From Pterois miles (lineage: Eukaryota; Chordata; Actinopteri; Perciformes; Scorpaenidae): a stretch of 64,000 nt of DNA. The translations under genes were made by a program, and so were the position numbers. Shown in pieces: positions 1 to 10,644 of the stretch. The stretch lies in assembly GCA_947000775.1 (NCBI GenBank), contig CAMQGK010000638.1, forward strand, positions 29,204,501-29,268,500. The letters run 5' to 3'. How positions within the stretch are numbered: position 1 is the first letter of the stretch; the number at the start of each line of letters is the position of its first letter. The notes below the pieces were generated by a model. It had not been told where the DNA came from. It ran no database searches and was given only the letters and a program-made list of their open reading frames with translations.

Positions 1-395
1 TCAGTCATACTCTGGCTGTTTGGGCACCACCAGCCTCCCATATATTACCCACCAACATCCACTGGATGTGAATTAGGGAGGTAAAAATACCCCCCCCCCC
101 CCCCCTCCAGCTTTCCATCTGGCCCTCCACACATCTCCTCCTCCTCCTCCTCCTCCTCTTCCTCCCCCTCGCGGTCTTCCCGCCACCTGCTCCGGAGCAG
201 ATCAGCAGGTAGAGCAGCACACCTGCCCCTCCGAGCGTTGGAGGTTCCTGCTGCAGGAACGTGAACGCCGAACAGCAGCTGGCGTTTCCTGCTCCACACG
301 ACGGCTCGTGTGACAGCCGACGAGATTTACTTGAAAAGCACTTGATCAGGAGGCAAAGATAGACAGAGCTGCTGTACTAAGTTTAAGATAAGGTT
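1..395. other. Unique sequence with poly-C and (TCC)n runs
   Basis: No gene seen. A 16-base C run lies at 90-105 and a (TCC)n tract at about 134-165. The rest is moderately GC-rich unique sequence. Short open frames on the minus strand are low-complexity Arg/Glu/Gly products of the TCC tract and are not credible genes. Confidence 0.6.
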
Positions 396-575
396 TTTAT
401 TTTCTCGGGCTGTAACTAATAACTCAACCCAGTCTCAGGATGGCGTATAAATACCACCACATTCCCTGATCCACGAGTACGCGTGTTGGCTTTCCGTGTG
501 TCATTTGTATGCCATGCAAAAATACACAGTTCTGTTTAGGCAACAAAACCACTTAGTAAAGGTAAGGGAAAATCG
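396..575 (+). repeat. Dispersed repeat, family 2 (TATAAATACCAC / GTCATTTGTA type)
   Basis: Shares ordered blocks with copies near 34.7, 48.6, 49.6 and 51.3 kb: 'CCCAGTCTC', then 'GTATAAATACCAC', then 'GTGTCATTTGTA', then a 'TTTAGGCAACAAAACCAC' block also seen near 8.6 kb. No coding capacity. Class not assignable from this window; a non-autonomous transposon is likely because one copy (51.3 kb) has the motif inverted at its two ends. Confidence 0.5.
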
Positions 576-1007
576 GCGGTGATGGAAACATCCAAGCAGT
601 GCTTAAACATCGATCAGATTAGCCGTTTGACACAGAGACTGCATAAGTACCAGATACCTGAATTTCCCTCCGGGGATTTTCCGAGGTTCATCTTACCTTA
701 TCTTATCTTACAGCTAGAAATAAGTAACCACCAGAACATTTTCACTGTTTACTCACCGTTCTCCATTTGTGACACTGAACATGAACTACTCGTCTACTGG
801 CAATGGGAGAGAAGTCTGTCACTATTTTTAGAGGATTTTCCTGCGTTCCTGCAAAATGTATAATGCATAATTTTTGTTAGAAAATGGTACAAAGTGTTGC
901 TCTGGTGAGGAGGAAAGGTCTAGAAGCAGCAACAGCTCGCCTGTGAAGTGGTACAAGCTCACAGATGAGGATCAGTGAAGACAACCGCTCTCTACACCAC
1001 TAATTCA
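576..1007. other. Unique sequence, no gene seen
   Basis: Contains a 94-codon open frame (579-863, plus strand) with no recognisable domain, and a short (TTATC)n run near 692-712. The run is the reverse complement of the AGATA-type retroelement tail found three more times in the window. I see no splice or promoter signals that would make the open frame credible. Confidence 0.45.
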
Positions 1008-1759
1008 CACACGGCCCGGCAACACGGCCAGGCAACACGGCCCGGCAACACCGCCAGGAAACACCGCCAGGCAACACGGCCAGGCAACACCGCCAGGCAA
1101 CACCACCAGGCAACACGGCCCGGCAACACGGCCCGGCAACACGGCCAGGCAACACCGCCAGGCAACACCGCCAGGCAACACGGCCCGGCAACACGGCCCG
1201 GCAACACCACCAGGCAACACGGCCCGGCAACACGGCCCGGCAACACGGCCCGGCAACGCGGCCAGGCAACACCGCCAGGCAACACGGCCCGGCAACACCG
1301 CCAGGCAACACCACCAGGCAACACGGCCCGGCAACACGGCCCGGCAACACGGCCAGGCAACACCACCAGGCAACACGGCCCGGCAACGCGGCCAGGCAAC
1401 ACCACCAGGCAACACGGCCCGGCAACACCGCCAGGCAACACCGCCAGGCAACACGGCCCGGCAACACGGCCAGGCAACACCGCCAGGCAACACGGCCAGG
1501 CAACACCGCCAGGCAACACGGCCCGGCAACACGGCCCGGCAACACGGCCAGGCAATACCGCCAGGCAACACGGCCCGGCAACACGGCCAGGCAACACGGC
1601 CCGGCAACACCGCCAGGCAACACGGCCAGGAAACACGGCCCGGCAACACGGCCAGGCAACACGGCCAGGCAACACGGCCCGGCAACACGGCCAGGCAACA
1701 CGGCCAGGCAACACGGCCCGGCAACACGGCCAGGCAACACGGCCCGGCAACACCGCCAG
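1008..1759. repeat. 13-bp CpG-rich minisatellite (~57 copies)
   Basis: Unit is GGCAACACGGCCA with the main variants GGCAACACGGCCC and GGCAACACCGCCA. The array is almost uninterrupted; occasional units read GGAAAC, GGCAACGC or GGCAATAC. Because 13 is not a multiple of 3 and no phase contains a stop, several long frames are open on both strands. That is periodicity, not coding. Each unit carries at least one CpG, and units ending in CCC create CCGG sites. Confidence 0.97.
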
Positions 1760-3075
1760 CTCAGATAGCCGTTAGGCCGCTTCCAGACGGCCTGGAGTCC
1801 TGCAGCTCTCTCAGCATGGAGCACACATTTCTGCCAGATTACTGCAGAACGTGAAAGGCGTATTTCTACTTTCTCCGCGACCGTTGTGACAGAAGATAAA
1901 ACAGCTGATAGCGGTGCAGAGCTGTAGAATCCGGTCTGCTCTCCATCTGATAAGCCTTTAAAAGCTTTAATCTGCTGCTGGACTTCCTGGATCGTATTTC
2001 ATTGTCTCACAGGTACATCACAGCCACCTGAGCCGTCCTGATGCGGGACCGCCTCCAGTCTGATTTCCCACTGAGCTGATGGAGTTTTTGGGTTTCCATG
2101 ACCGAGCAGCAGCACTCATATCGCCACGAGCAACGCAAAGCGTCCAATGAAGTGATGAAATGTGCACAAAAGGAGAGTTCAGTTGATGGCCAAAGGTGGA
2201 TTTAGTGGATGTCAGGCGAACGCTACCTGTCCGAAGGCTAATGGCCAACAGTAAAGTCTGGAGTTTAGGTTTAGTTTTGAAGGGAAGCGTAATGCTACGA
2301 CAGCCACTGATATTTCAGACAATAGTGTTCTCAAATCCCATCCGACACACTGAGCCAGACCTGAACACCCAGCATCACCGGCGTTGTGATATTCATCCAA
2401 AAACCTGTTGATATCCAAGTCTTTCATAATGTTTAAAGTAGGCATGTTTCTTCCCTTTGGTCATGTATCTCTGCAAACTGTCGGCCGGTTGGTTCGTTCA
2501 CAGAGCTGATGGCGACCAGGTAAGAGGCCACGTGGTGCAAAACCCTGACTGAGACTCTAGAAAAGACAGCTCCTAAAACCTGAATAATGTCAGGCTGGCT
2601 TCATACACCGTTCAAAGCTATACTTACTAAAAGTATTCATTCCTACAGTATATAACCCAGAAAATCAAATCATATTTAATACATGTAATCATGAACCAGG
2701 AAGTGTAGAGTGATAAACACCACGTACGAGTTTCACCAGAAGACCTCTGTTCGTGTCCCGTATGAAACCAGAATTGATTTATTTTTCACATTACAGCACT
2801 TTTGGTGCTATTTTAACTAAAACTGCCATCTTTCCTAAAGCTAGTCAATCTAACCTAACTAAGTAGTTTTATTCTGAAAAGACTGGGGCGGAAACTGACA
2901 TGTGTGTCGTGTTTCATAGGAAAAGCACGTTCAAAGTCTTGCAGAGCTTCACGAAAAAAAGGGAAATATGTGTCTATGCATGAATCAAATAGATTAAACT
3001 TCATGACGACTTCAGGGACTCCTGTGTTGTTGTTGTGAACGAGTATAAAGAGCAGTGAATGGCACATAGCGAGGA
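1760..3075. other. Unique sequence, no gene seen
   Basis: Mixed-composition unique DNA with only short open frames (70-77 codons) lacking recognisable domains. No transposon homology recognised. Confidence 0.5.
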
Positions 3076-3094
3076 GGGCGGGGGGGTGGGTGGG
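3076..3094 (+). other. Potential G-quadruplex
   Basis: GGGCGGGGGGGTGGGTGGG gives four G-runs of at least three separated by single-base loops, a canonical strong quadruplex pattern. Isolated in otherwise ordinary sequence. Confidence 0.6.
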
Positions 3095-4298
3095 TCAAAA
3101 AGGACTGGAGGCCGCTGTTCATTTCTGTCCTTCAGTAATGTCCACTCTGGTGTAACTGGAAAATGCTCCTATTACAGGGATAATTTATAATATCCAAAAG
3201 GAATATGCTGCATAGTCACTGTAATGCTGTTGCGTCTGAATGGGAGCGAATCCCTGCAGTTGGACGTCGATGTACATGCAGTAAGTACTATGTACTAAGT
3301 ACTATAAGAGTCTGCAGCACTTTGTAGTTCTGTTGGTTATCAACATGTCTGATCGATTAGCCTGAAGAGGACAGAAGATAAACTGTGTCCCTGAACGTTC
3401 CCCAAACATTCACCCTCCTCTCGTGACGGATCAACGAAGGAATTCAAAAGTCAAGTAGAAAATGAGGAAAACAGCTGCTAACCCATTTCAGCCTCCATCA
3501 CAGCCCCACCAGGCTGCACCCTCAACACTGGATTTCTCCAGCACACCGGAAAAGGATCCAGGTATTCAGGATAACTCCTGGAGGGCGCTCCTGATTTAGC
3601 GTGAAGGAGGCTTTGCTCGAATGTTGTCCTGTGGCCCGATTTAACGTCGCAGGCCGCGTGTATTTTTAACATTCCCAATTCATCCACATTTTTGGCGTTG
3701 CGTCGTGAACCGTGTTCGGTCTAATCCTCTAAAGCGAGCTATTTTAGTGTGGATAAGGTAAAGAAGGTGATCTGCTTCTCTTCTCATTTTGCTTTACAGG
3801 GACGAGCAGCTAAAACCAGCTTCAGGGCTACTTTGCATCAGAAAAAAATCAAATGTGCGTACAGAGTGACAGACTCAGTTGTGAATGACATGTCAGCCAG
3901 CATGGTGGCTGTGTTGTTACCATGACACCCAGAGCTGTAATGACAGAGAGCGTTTAATGTGTGAACACATAAATCCAGTCTCTGGTGAATTAAAAAGCAG
4001 ACAGTCTTCAGTTTGTTACCAGTCTGGAAGTTAACTCAACACCGTTTCAAAGTGTGAAAGCACCATTAGAATAAATCTCACATCAACACTCGTCTTGTTT
4101 GGGTGAAACGTGCTGCTTAGTTCAGAATCAGACCAATGTTCATATGCAAAACATGAACTGCTTCATTATCCAAACGTTGGAGAGGATTGTAGTTGTCAAT
4201 GATGGTTACTAATATGAGACAGAACAGGAAGACCAGACCACATGATCTCAGTCTGAGAAGTGAAGCCGATAATGAAGAGTCTTAACCCTTCATCCTGT
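3095..4298. other. Unique sequence, no gene seen
   Basis: No open frame above 70 codons, no repeats recognised and no obvious regulatory signature. Confidence 0.5.
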
Positions 4299-4557
4299 CT
4301 CCAGCCAGCAGGGGGCGACTCCTCTGGGTCTATAGACGTCTATAGAAACTGATCCTCCTCTGATTGATTACCTCAGTAAACACTGGAAACATCAGTTTCT
4401 GGTCTCAGTCTCTAGTTTCAGTCTTCTTCAGTCCAGCAGGATGTTCATTTAGTAGATTATGGTCCATTTAGAGTCAGATAGACCAGGAAGCAGGGGGGCT
4501 TTAGGGCGGGGCTACCTGCTGATTGACAGGTCACTACCACGGTTGTCAAAAAAACTG
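4299..4557 (+). repeat. Dispersed teleost repeat ('CAGCAGGGGGCGACTCC' family)
   Basis: Starts with CAGCAGGGGGCGACTCC, continues through blocks on the pattern 'TTACCTCAGTAAACA', 'TGGTCTCAGTC', 'GATGTTCATTTAGTA' and ends with 'CTGATTGACAGGTC'. I recognise this order as a high-copy repeat in many fish genomes (memory, not a search). A different segment of what appears to be the same family lies at 20212-20300. Non-coding here. Confidence 0.6.
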
Positions 4558-4862
4558 TAATTATCGTTGGATTGTACTTCGCTCCACTCTGGTGTCACTT
4601 CTGGCTGCCAGTAACCGAAATGATGTTTCCTGCATTCTGGTCACTTAGCAAAAATGAAAATAACAAAATAAAGTTAAAGTTAAATAGAACAGCATTTCTA
4701 ATCTTTAATCTCTTAAATTTCACTCCTCTTCTCAGGAAAGAAAACTGCATAATTCTCCCCTCTGCTGTGAATCTCTGTCATAAACCAAACTTCAGCAGTT
4801 ATTATTTATTTTTGCTGGCTTGAGCATCTCCTTCCCTTAGCTCTGTCAGACACAACGTGACA
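4558..4862. other. Unique AT-rich flank
   Basis: No gene seen; leads directly into the 19-bp array. Confidence 0.4.
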
Positions 4863-5351
4863 ACACCACCACGACACTCTGAAACCACCACGACACTCTG
4901 AAACCACCACGACACTCTGAAACCACCACGACACTCTGAAACCACCACGACACTCTGAAACCACCACGACACTCTGAAACCGCCACGACACTCTGAAACC
5001 GCCACGACACTCTGAAACCGCCACGACACTCTGAAACCACCACGACACTCTGAAACCACCACGACACTCTGAAACCGCCACGACACTCTGAAACCACCAC
5101 GACACTCTGAAACCACCACGACACTCTGAAACCACCACGACAATCTGAAACCACCACGACAATCTGAAACCACCACGACACTCTGAAACCACCACGACAC
5201 TCTGAAACCACCACGACACTCCGAAACCACCACGACACTCCGAAACCACCACGACACTCTGAAACCACCAGGACACTCTGAAACCACCACGACACTCTGA
5301 AACCACCACGACACTCTGAAACCACCACGACACTCTGAAACCACCACGACC
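4863..5351. repeat. 19-bp minisatellite (~25 copies)
   Basis: Unit GAAACCACCACGACACTCT. Variants are locally clustered: CCGCCACGAC units around 4980-5080, CAATCT units at 5141-5170 and ACTCCG units around 5215-5245. The clustering suggests neighbouring units were copied from each other. Minus-strand open frames of 160-241 codons are due to the period and have no domain. Confidence 0.97.
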
Positions 5352-5459
5352 GTTCGCTGCATGGAGAGTAACCGGTGGACGATCTTCTCTTCGCTGTCTT
5401 CTATCCAGCTGTCTGTCTTCCAGCAGCGTTTACTCCTAAAACAGCTATTTTTAAATGCC

Positions 5460-5509
5460 GGGGGGGGGGTGTGGACAGGTGTGGACAGGTGTGGACAGGT
5501 GTGGACAGG
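5460..5509 (+). repeat. G10 run followed by four 10-bp repeats
   Basis: A run of ten G (5460-5469) is followed by four perfect copies of TGTGGACAGG. Confidence 0.9.
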
Positions 5510-6443
5510 CGTTCTGCATACTACCACTAATGAGAGTGGGAGTGGGTCTTTCTACCAGCCTGTCCTTTGATGAGTGATGTTTGCTCTGATGAAGGTCTGA
5601 CAGACAGAAAACTTACTATACTGCATGGAGGGAATTTTTTCAGTTATCTTTTGGACTCGTTTATGTTTCCAGTATTTTAGCTAAGATTTAGACAAATGGA
5701 GCTGCAGCAAATGCTGGTTCGTTGAAATCACTATATTGACAGGTTGGAATAGACATTATGATATTATAGTAGGGACCACAGAGGAAATCCCAGACCCAGA
5801 CCCAGACCCAGTCAAAATAAAGTGTAACCACGTCCATTTAGTGTCATTATAAAAACCAGAGAACTAGATCGACACAGGCTGCATAAAGTTCCTGTTACAT
5901 GAGCAAAGCCCAGCTCTGGGCGCTTCGTTGAGATCTGCAGCGATCGCCACTCAAACCATGATGTGTGGCGCAAAATTAGCAACCTTAAGAGTAGATTTTA
6001 TGCTCTTAATTTAATCCGAATCACACCGGTTGTACAGATAATATCTACAGGGCCTGTGGACTTCATCTACAGTGAAGCAACATCTCAATCACCGGCCGGT
6101 GCATCAATACCACAATCAATCACGTTCATTTAATTGTGGGAAGCCAAAGTTGTGATCACGATTAATACTTGACTAACTGCGCAGCCTCGGTCTTCCAGTA
6201 ATGTACATTTATGATTTGTTGAGGCTCCGACAGGATTGAAGAAATCCACCTGAAGCTGCATCCAGCTCTAAAAGTTGCTGGTGTGAAGAAACTGAAGAGG
6301 GATTCGCCTGCAGCTTGAAAAAGCTGCAGCCTTCAACACTGTGAGCCAGCAGGGATCATGTGACTGCAGGCTGCTCGCCACTGCAGCGCCGCTGGCAGCA
6401 ACAGGAGACAGAACACAGCTCCGAGGTCTCCGGGAGACGAGCA
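5510..6443. other. Unique sequence, no gene seen
   Basis: Contains a short CAGACC run (5790-5813) and otherwise unique DNA. No recognisable coding or transposon homology. Confidence 0.5.
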
Positions 6444-7085
6444 CGCTCCACGTCCACGCTCCACGTCCACGCTCCACGGCACGCTCCACGTCCACGCTCC
6501 ACGCCTCCACGTCCACGCTCCACGCTCCACGCTCCACGTCCACGCTCCACGAGCACGCTCCACGTCCACGCTCCACGAGCACGCTCCACGAGACCCCCCA
6601 CGCTCCACGAGCACGCTCCACGTCCACGCTCCACGTCCACGCTCCACGAGCACGCTCCACGTCCACGCCCCACAAGCACGCTCCACGTCCACGCTCCACG
6701 TCCACGCTCCACGTCCACGCTCCACGAGCACGCTCCACGTCCACGCTCCACGAGCACGCTCCAAAGTCCACATTCACGTCCACGTCCACGCTCCACGAGC
6801 ACGCTCCACGTCCACGCTCCACGTCCACATTCACGTCCACGCTCCAAAGTCCACATTCACGTCGACGTCCACGTGCACGCTCCACATTCACGTCCACGTC
6901 CACGAGCACGCTCCACGTCCACATTCATGCTCCATGCTCCATGTCCACGTCCATGCTCCACGTTCCATGTCCACGTCCTCATCCATGTCCGCGTCCACGC
7001 TCCACGTCCACATCCACGCTCCATGTCCACGTCCCCCACGCCCACGCTCCATGTCCATGTCCACATCCATGGTCCACGTCCACTG
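6444..7085. repeat. Variable CACGTCCACGCTC minisatellite (6/12-bp based)
   Basis: Irregular alternation of CACGTC, CACGCTC and CACGAG blocks, with CATTCACGTC interruptions and a CATGTC-rich, more degenerate end after about 6925. Open frames on both strands (up to 291 codons, Ser/Thr/Arg/His-rich or Trp/Val-rich) are repeat artefacts. The junction at ~7086 passes into unique GC-rich sequence. Confidence 0.93.
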
Positions 7086-7329
7086 CTATTCTTACCGGCT
7101 GGCTGCCTGGATGTCTGGGCGGGTCTCTCCTCAACCTAACGTTCATGTCTTCGGGGGAGTTCGGCTCTGCGGAGACACGGTCATTGATTTCTCAGCCCCT
7201 TACCTCGGCCAGATGAGCACCTTCGCCAAGGCCACCGGTGACAGCGAAGACGAGGGAGGAGGGGGACAGCATGGCCGGAGCCTTGGGAAATTAGACCATA
7301 ATTAAAAGGCCAAAGACCCCCGGAGCAGA
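7086..7329. other. Unique GC-rich block, possible regulatory element
   Basis: Non-repetitive sequence between two low-complexity tracts, with an ATTA-type cluster (TAGACCATAATTAAAAGG, 7293-7310). The base composition resembles conserved vertebrate non-coding DNA. Only alignment can decide. Confidence 0.25.
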
Positions 7330-7720
7330 TGGTAACCAGGTGAGGAGGAGGAGGAGGAGGAGGAGGAGGAGGGAGAGAAAGGGAGACTGATGACAGGAAG
7401 GAAATGGTAGAGAAGACTTAGATTGAAAAGGGAGATGGGAAAAGATGGAGAAAGAAATGGTGAACAAAATGAAAGGGAGCAGAAGAAAACAAAGCTACAG
7501 AGGGAAGAGGAGAAAAAGGGAGAAAAGATGGACGAAGACAGAGGAGGAAAATAGGAAAAAGGGACAACTGCAGGAGAGGTGAAGTAGACGAGGAAGGAAA
7601 TGGAAAGTGATAAAATGGAACAAAAAGCAGGTTAACAGATCGTAGAGAGAAATCCAGACGAATAAAGACAGGAAAGGAAATGAGAAAAGGAAGGCAGCGA
7701 GGGAGGAGTGAACAGAGAGA
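7330..7720 (+). repeat. Polypurine (GGA/GAAA-rich) tract
   Basis: (GAG)n at 7338-7372 continues into about 350 bp of strongly purine-biased plus strand (GGGAGA, GAAAA blocks). Such tracts can form triplex DNA; no coding signal. Confidence 0.8.
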
Positions 7721-8034
7721 GCAGACTCAACACCTCTTCATAATGAAGATAATGAAGTTTTACATGCAGCTGTGATGAAAACGTCTGGTTTGACCTTCGA
7801 CTCTTAGAGATTCGTTTTTCAGGGATGAAAAAATAAAGCAGCGTTCCAAACTGTGGGAAAGTATTTAACAGGAATCAGTAGTCGTGGACGCATGAAATGC
7901 TAGGACTAGGACTAACTAGGACCTGACTCCCTATTCCCGTCTCCTACAGGGGATGTTCCTGGTGTTTTATCTGCCACTGCCAACAATTTACCCACATCTG
8001 CTGGGTGCTTGGTCTCATTTCTGAGCAGACTAAC
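7721..8034. other. Unique sequence leading into LINE fragment
   Basis: No gene seen. The last ~100 bp before 8035 may belong to the same decayed LINE (text such as 'CTACAGGGGATGTTCCTGG' precedes the RT motif), but the frame is not maintained. Confidence 0.35.
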
Positions 8035-8127
8035 ATGATGAGTGGAGTTCCTCAGGGCTCAATCCTTGATCCTTTACTATTCAACGCTGACGTGCTTCCC
8101 ATAAACCAAATTATGCAAGAAAATCAA
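8035..8127 (+). pseudogene. LINE reverse-transcriptase fragment
   Basis: The plus strand encodes SGVPQGSILDPLLF followed by a degraded VLPINQIMQ segment. GVPQGS-x-L-x-PLLF is the conserved reverse-transcriptase motif just upstream of the catalytic [FY]xDD box in L2/CR1/Rex-type non-LTR retrotransposons. Here the fragment ends before that box: the next sequence is a reversed V-SINE from 8139. With about 30 codons and no upstream or downstream RT blocks, it is a dead remnant. The exact clade cannot be fixed from so short a piece. Confidence 0.85.
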
Positions 8128-8138
8128 ATCTTCCTGTC

Positions 8139-8428
8139 ATAATCCATCCATTCATCTTCAACCGCTTACCCTGTTAGGGGTCGCCGGGGGCTGGAGTCGA
8201 TCCCAGCTGGCATTGGGCGAAGGCGGGGTTCACCCGGACAGGTCGCCATAGAGACAGAAAACCATTCATACTCACATTCACCCCTACAGGCAATTTAGAG
8301 TCATCAGTTAAGCTGCATGTCTGTGGACTGTGGGAGGAAGCCGGAGCACCCGGCGAAAACCCACACAGGGAGAACATGCAAACTCCACACAACTCCCAAG
8401 CCGCCTTCGAACCTGTGACCCGATCATG
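8139..8428 (-). mobile_element. V-SINE (DANA/Mermaid-like), reverse orientation
   Basis: On the minus strand it reads: a degraded B-box (TCACAGGTTCGAA), 'GTGTGGAGTTTGCATGTTC', 'GTGGGTTT', 'TCCGGCTTCCTCCCACAGTC', 'GACTCTAAATTGCC', 'TCGATCCAGC'-type core and a tail ending CCATCCATTAT-like. This order is typical of tRNA-derived fish V-SINEs. The tRNA-like head with its A-box is degraded or missing. It abuts the LINE fragment at 8127. Confidence 0.85.
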
Positions 8429-8536
8429 CAGCTTATTCTCGTACATCAGTTTGTATGAGATCGTACGAAGTTATTCCTCCTTATTCATCTGTTTCCGTAC
8501 ATATGTCCAGCAACATGTATCAGGTTCCACCCGTTA
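8429..8536. other. Short unique spacer
   Basis: Separates the SINE from the next dispersed repeat; nothing recognised. Confidence 0.3.
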
Positions 8537-8790
8537 CATGCAAACAGTCTTTTCAAACTAACTAACCAACTGCTTTAGGTTTAGGCAACAAACCCTCTTG
8601 GTTAGGTTTAGGAAAAGATTGTGGTTTTGGTTAAAATAACTATGGAAATGACATATTCAACGTTGACCTCTGGTTTCACACGGCACAGTAGTTGGTCTCC
8701 TGGTGAACGTCTGGGTGTTTCCTGACCCACCGGTCCACCCCGACCTCCCTACGCCTGGTTTATCGCTCTTTACAGACTGTTGGTAATTTA
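8537..8790 (+). repeat. Dispersed repeat, family 2 internal part ('GGTTTCACACGG' type)
   Basis: Ordered blocks 'CAGTCTTTTCAAA', 'GGTTAGGTTTAGGAAAAGATT', 'TTAAAATAACTATGG', 'TCTGGTTTCACACGG', 'CCCCGACCTCC' recur at 36080-36300, 38025-38200, 47455-47655 (reversed) and 49925-50110. Non-coding. The last block runs into CGCTCTTTA in both this copy and the 36.2-kb copy, giving a shared 3' boundary near 8790. Confidence 0.65.
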
Positions 8791-9039
8791 GAATTAGAAT
8801 TATCCAGTATTACATAAAGCTTATTGATCCTGATATCCTAATTGATATTTTTTGAACATCAACAAAAGGTTTCAGGATCTTTGAGAGATCAGATATTTTC
8901 AGCTTCATTGGATAATTCAATTTGACAGTGACGTCATATATGGACATAAACTAAATATATCTTCATATATGAGACTTTTTACAGATACGTCACCTCAGAG
9001 AACAGCTGGTGTAAATCTTCCTCCCTCTGACAGGAAGAG
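8791..9039. other. AT-rich unique sequence
   Basis: No gene or known repeat seen. Confidence 0.4.
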
Positions 9040-9310
9040 GAAACGTCGAGGGGGAAACAGTGGACGGATCCGAGCTCGTCGGCGATACGCCCACTTCCCC
9101 CTCTCCCAGCGGAGCGGCGACCCTCCTCTCTACGATGTCAGCTCTCTAATTGGCCATTACGGCAGCCTGGTGTCGCGACCCCAACCGAGCCGGGCTGAAC
9201 TCTTAGCCCGCTGATTAGCCAACATTAGCCTCGTCACTGAAATCAGCAGGCGGACCCCGTCGTGGCGGCGAAGGGTCATCGCTGTAACATGGGAAGAGTT
9301 TGATGAGCGT
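9040..9310. other. GC-rich unique block with paired homeodomain-like sites
   Basis: Non-repetitive CpG-containing block within AT-rich DNA. TAATTGGCCATTA (9147-9159) is a palindromic pair of TAAT/ATTA cores, and GATTAGCCAACATTAG follows at ~9213-9228. This combination is common in conserved developmental enhancers. There is no open frame beyond 81 codons. Confidence 0.3.
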
Positions 9311-10617
9311 GGACCTTTGGGCGGTTCGTCTGATGGCGTCATGACGTCTAACTCAGAGAAAGGAAGGAGCATAAAGGCGTGTTGATATGTGCAAAGGCAG
9401 CAGATGATTCACTGAACCTTTGGTTTACAGAGGGAAGGCAAATATGACATAAATGAGAGTTTATTAAATCTGGACATATATCCGAGAGCAGCAAACTGAA
9501 AACTACCTTTCACCTTCCTGTCTGGTACAGTCACATAAAAAATTTACTATTAAAAGTATAAAAGTTTACTTTTATAACTTCAGAGTGGGTCAATTTAGTG
9601 CCAAGAAATATTAAAGCAGTATGCTTTAAAGTATACTACTAGTACATTGATATATTGACCATAAACTAACATGGAAACAACATACTGTCTATATTAAAGG
9701 AAAAATATCAAAGTCAGTATTAGTCCTGTATAAATCTACAGATATATTTAGTTATGAGGCCTTGTATGTAAATTATTGTTCACTTCTACTTCCTTATATT
9801 TCTGACTGTGGAGCTGTGGGGATCCACTTTTAAAACGACTATAAATTCAATGGTTTTACCAGGAAAACGAGCCGTACGTATTATCAGTATGTTGAAATCA
9901 AAGTCCCTCCCAGACAGTGAACAAAGGTTTTTATCACTGCGGAGAGTAAATCTGATCTGAGAGCCATTTATCAGTTTACTGTACTGAAAGATAAAACACA
10001 TTAAAGGAGATGGATTTCTGTTGTTGCTCAAATTATGGAATAATGTTAATGTAAATTTAATAATGTGTGATTCACTTTTGGTTTTCTAAATGGTTTGCAA
10101 AACTGCTTTTGAGGGTTGTTTCATTTTCTGTTTGTTTTTTATTTCTTGATAAGTTTATAGGTTAAATATGCAAATAAAAGCATTTAGCTTCATACAAAGA
10201 CTGCTGACTGAATACTACTACTACTACTACTACATATTAGTATACGTAAAGTTTACTTGTGAAATATATACGTACATACAAGTATACTTCATAAAATAAA
10301 CTTGAAGTATACTAGTTTTTCATTAGGGGAGTTGGGATGCTGAACATGGTGGAGTCCCCCTTGTAGATATGAAGGACTCATTAGAAGTATAGTTTCAGGT
10401 AATTATACACCAATGAAAACATAATTATGAATATTATATTCTATTTATGCTAATACATCCCCTGAACTCACATTACAGTTTTCCATCCTGGAGAAGCTGG
10501 ATCCACCTAAAAAGTTGTTAAGGCTTTAGAGGCTGTCTAATTGAATCGCGGAGACGTTCTCAGATGTGCAGCTGCAGCCAGCTGTTGTCAGCTGCTTATT
10601 TTCATGTCAATAACAGA
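9311..10617. other. AT-rich unique sequence, no gene seen
   Basis: Long AT-rich stretch with a short (CTA)n at about 10216-10233 and many TATA/AGTATAC words. The repeated AGTATACTA-like words around 9610-9640 and 10245-10315 suggest an old AT-rich dispersed element, but I cannot define its borders. Confidence 0.4.
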
Positions 10618-10644
10618 GACAACAACAACAACAACAACAACAAC
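10618..10644 (+). repeat. (CAA)9 microsatellite
   Basis: Uninterrupted AAC/CAA trinucleotide run. Shortly downstream (10723-10765) an 18-bp segment with core AGCGACGCCATTAAC is present twice. Confidence 0.95.

Noticed and set aside
975..1824. 253-274-codon open frames on both strands as collagen- or Cys-rich proteins
   Set aside because: The 13-bp period makes several frames open on both strands at once; the composition mirrors the unit, with no domain or signal.
1008..5351. The 13-bp and 19-bp arrays as CRISPR arrays
   Set aside because: There are no unique spacers between repeats, units are under 20 bp, and the setting is eukaryotic with no cas genes.
6268..7305. Ser/Thr/Arg/His-rich and Trp/Val-rich frames as histidine- or tryptophan-repeat proteins
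   Set aside because: Overlapping open frames on both strands come from one low-complexity array.
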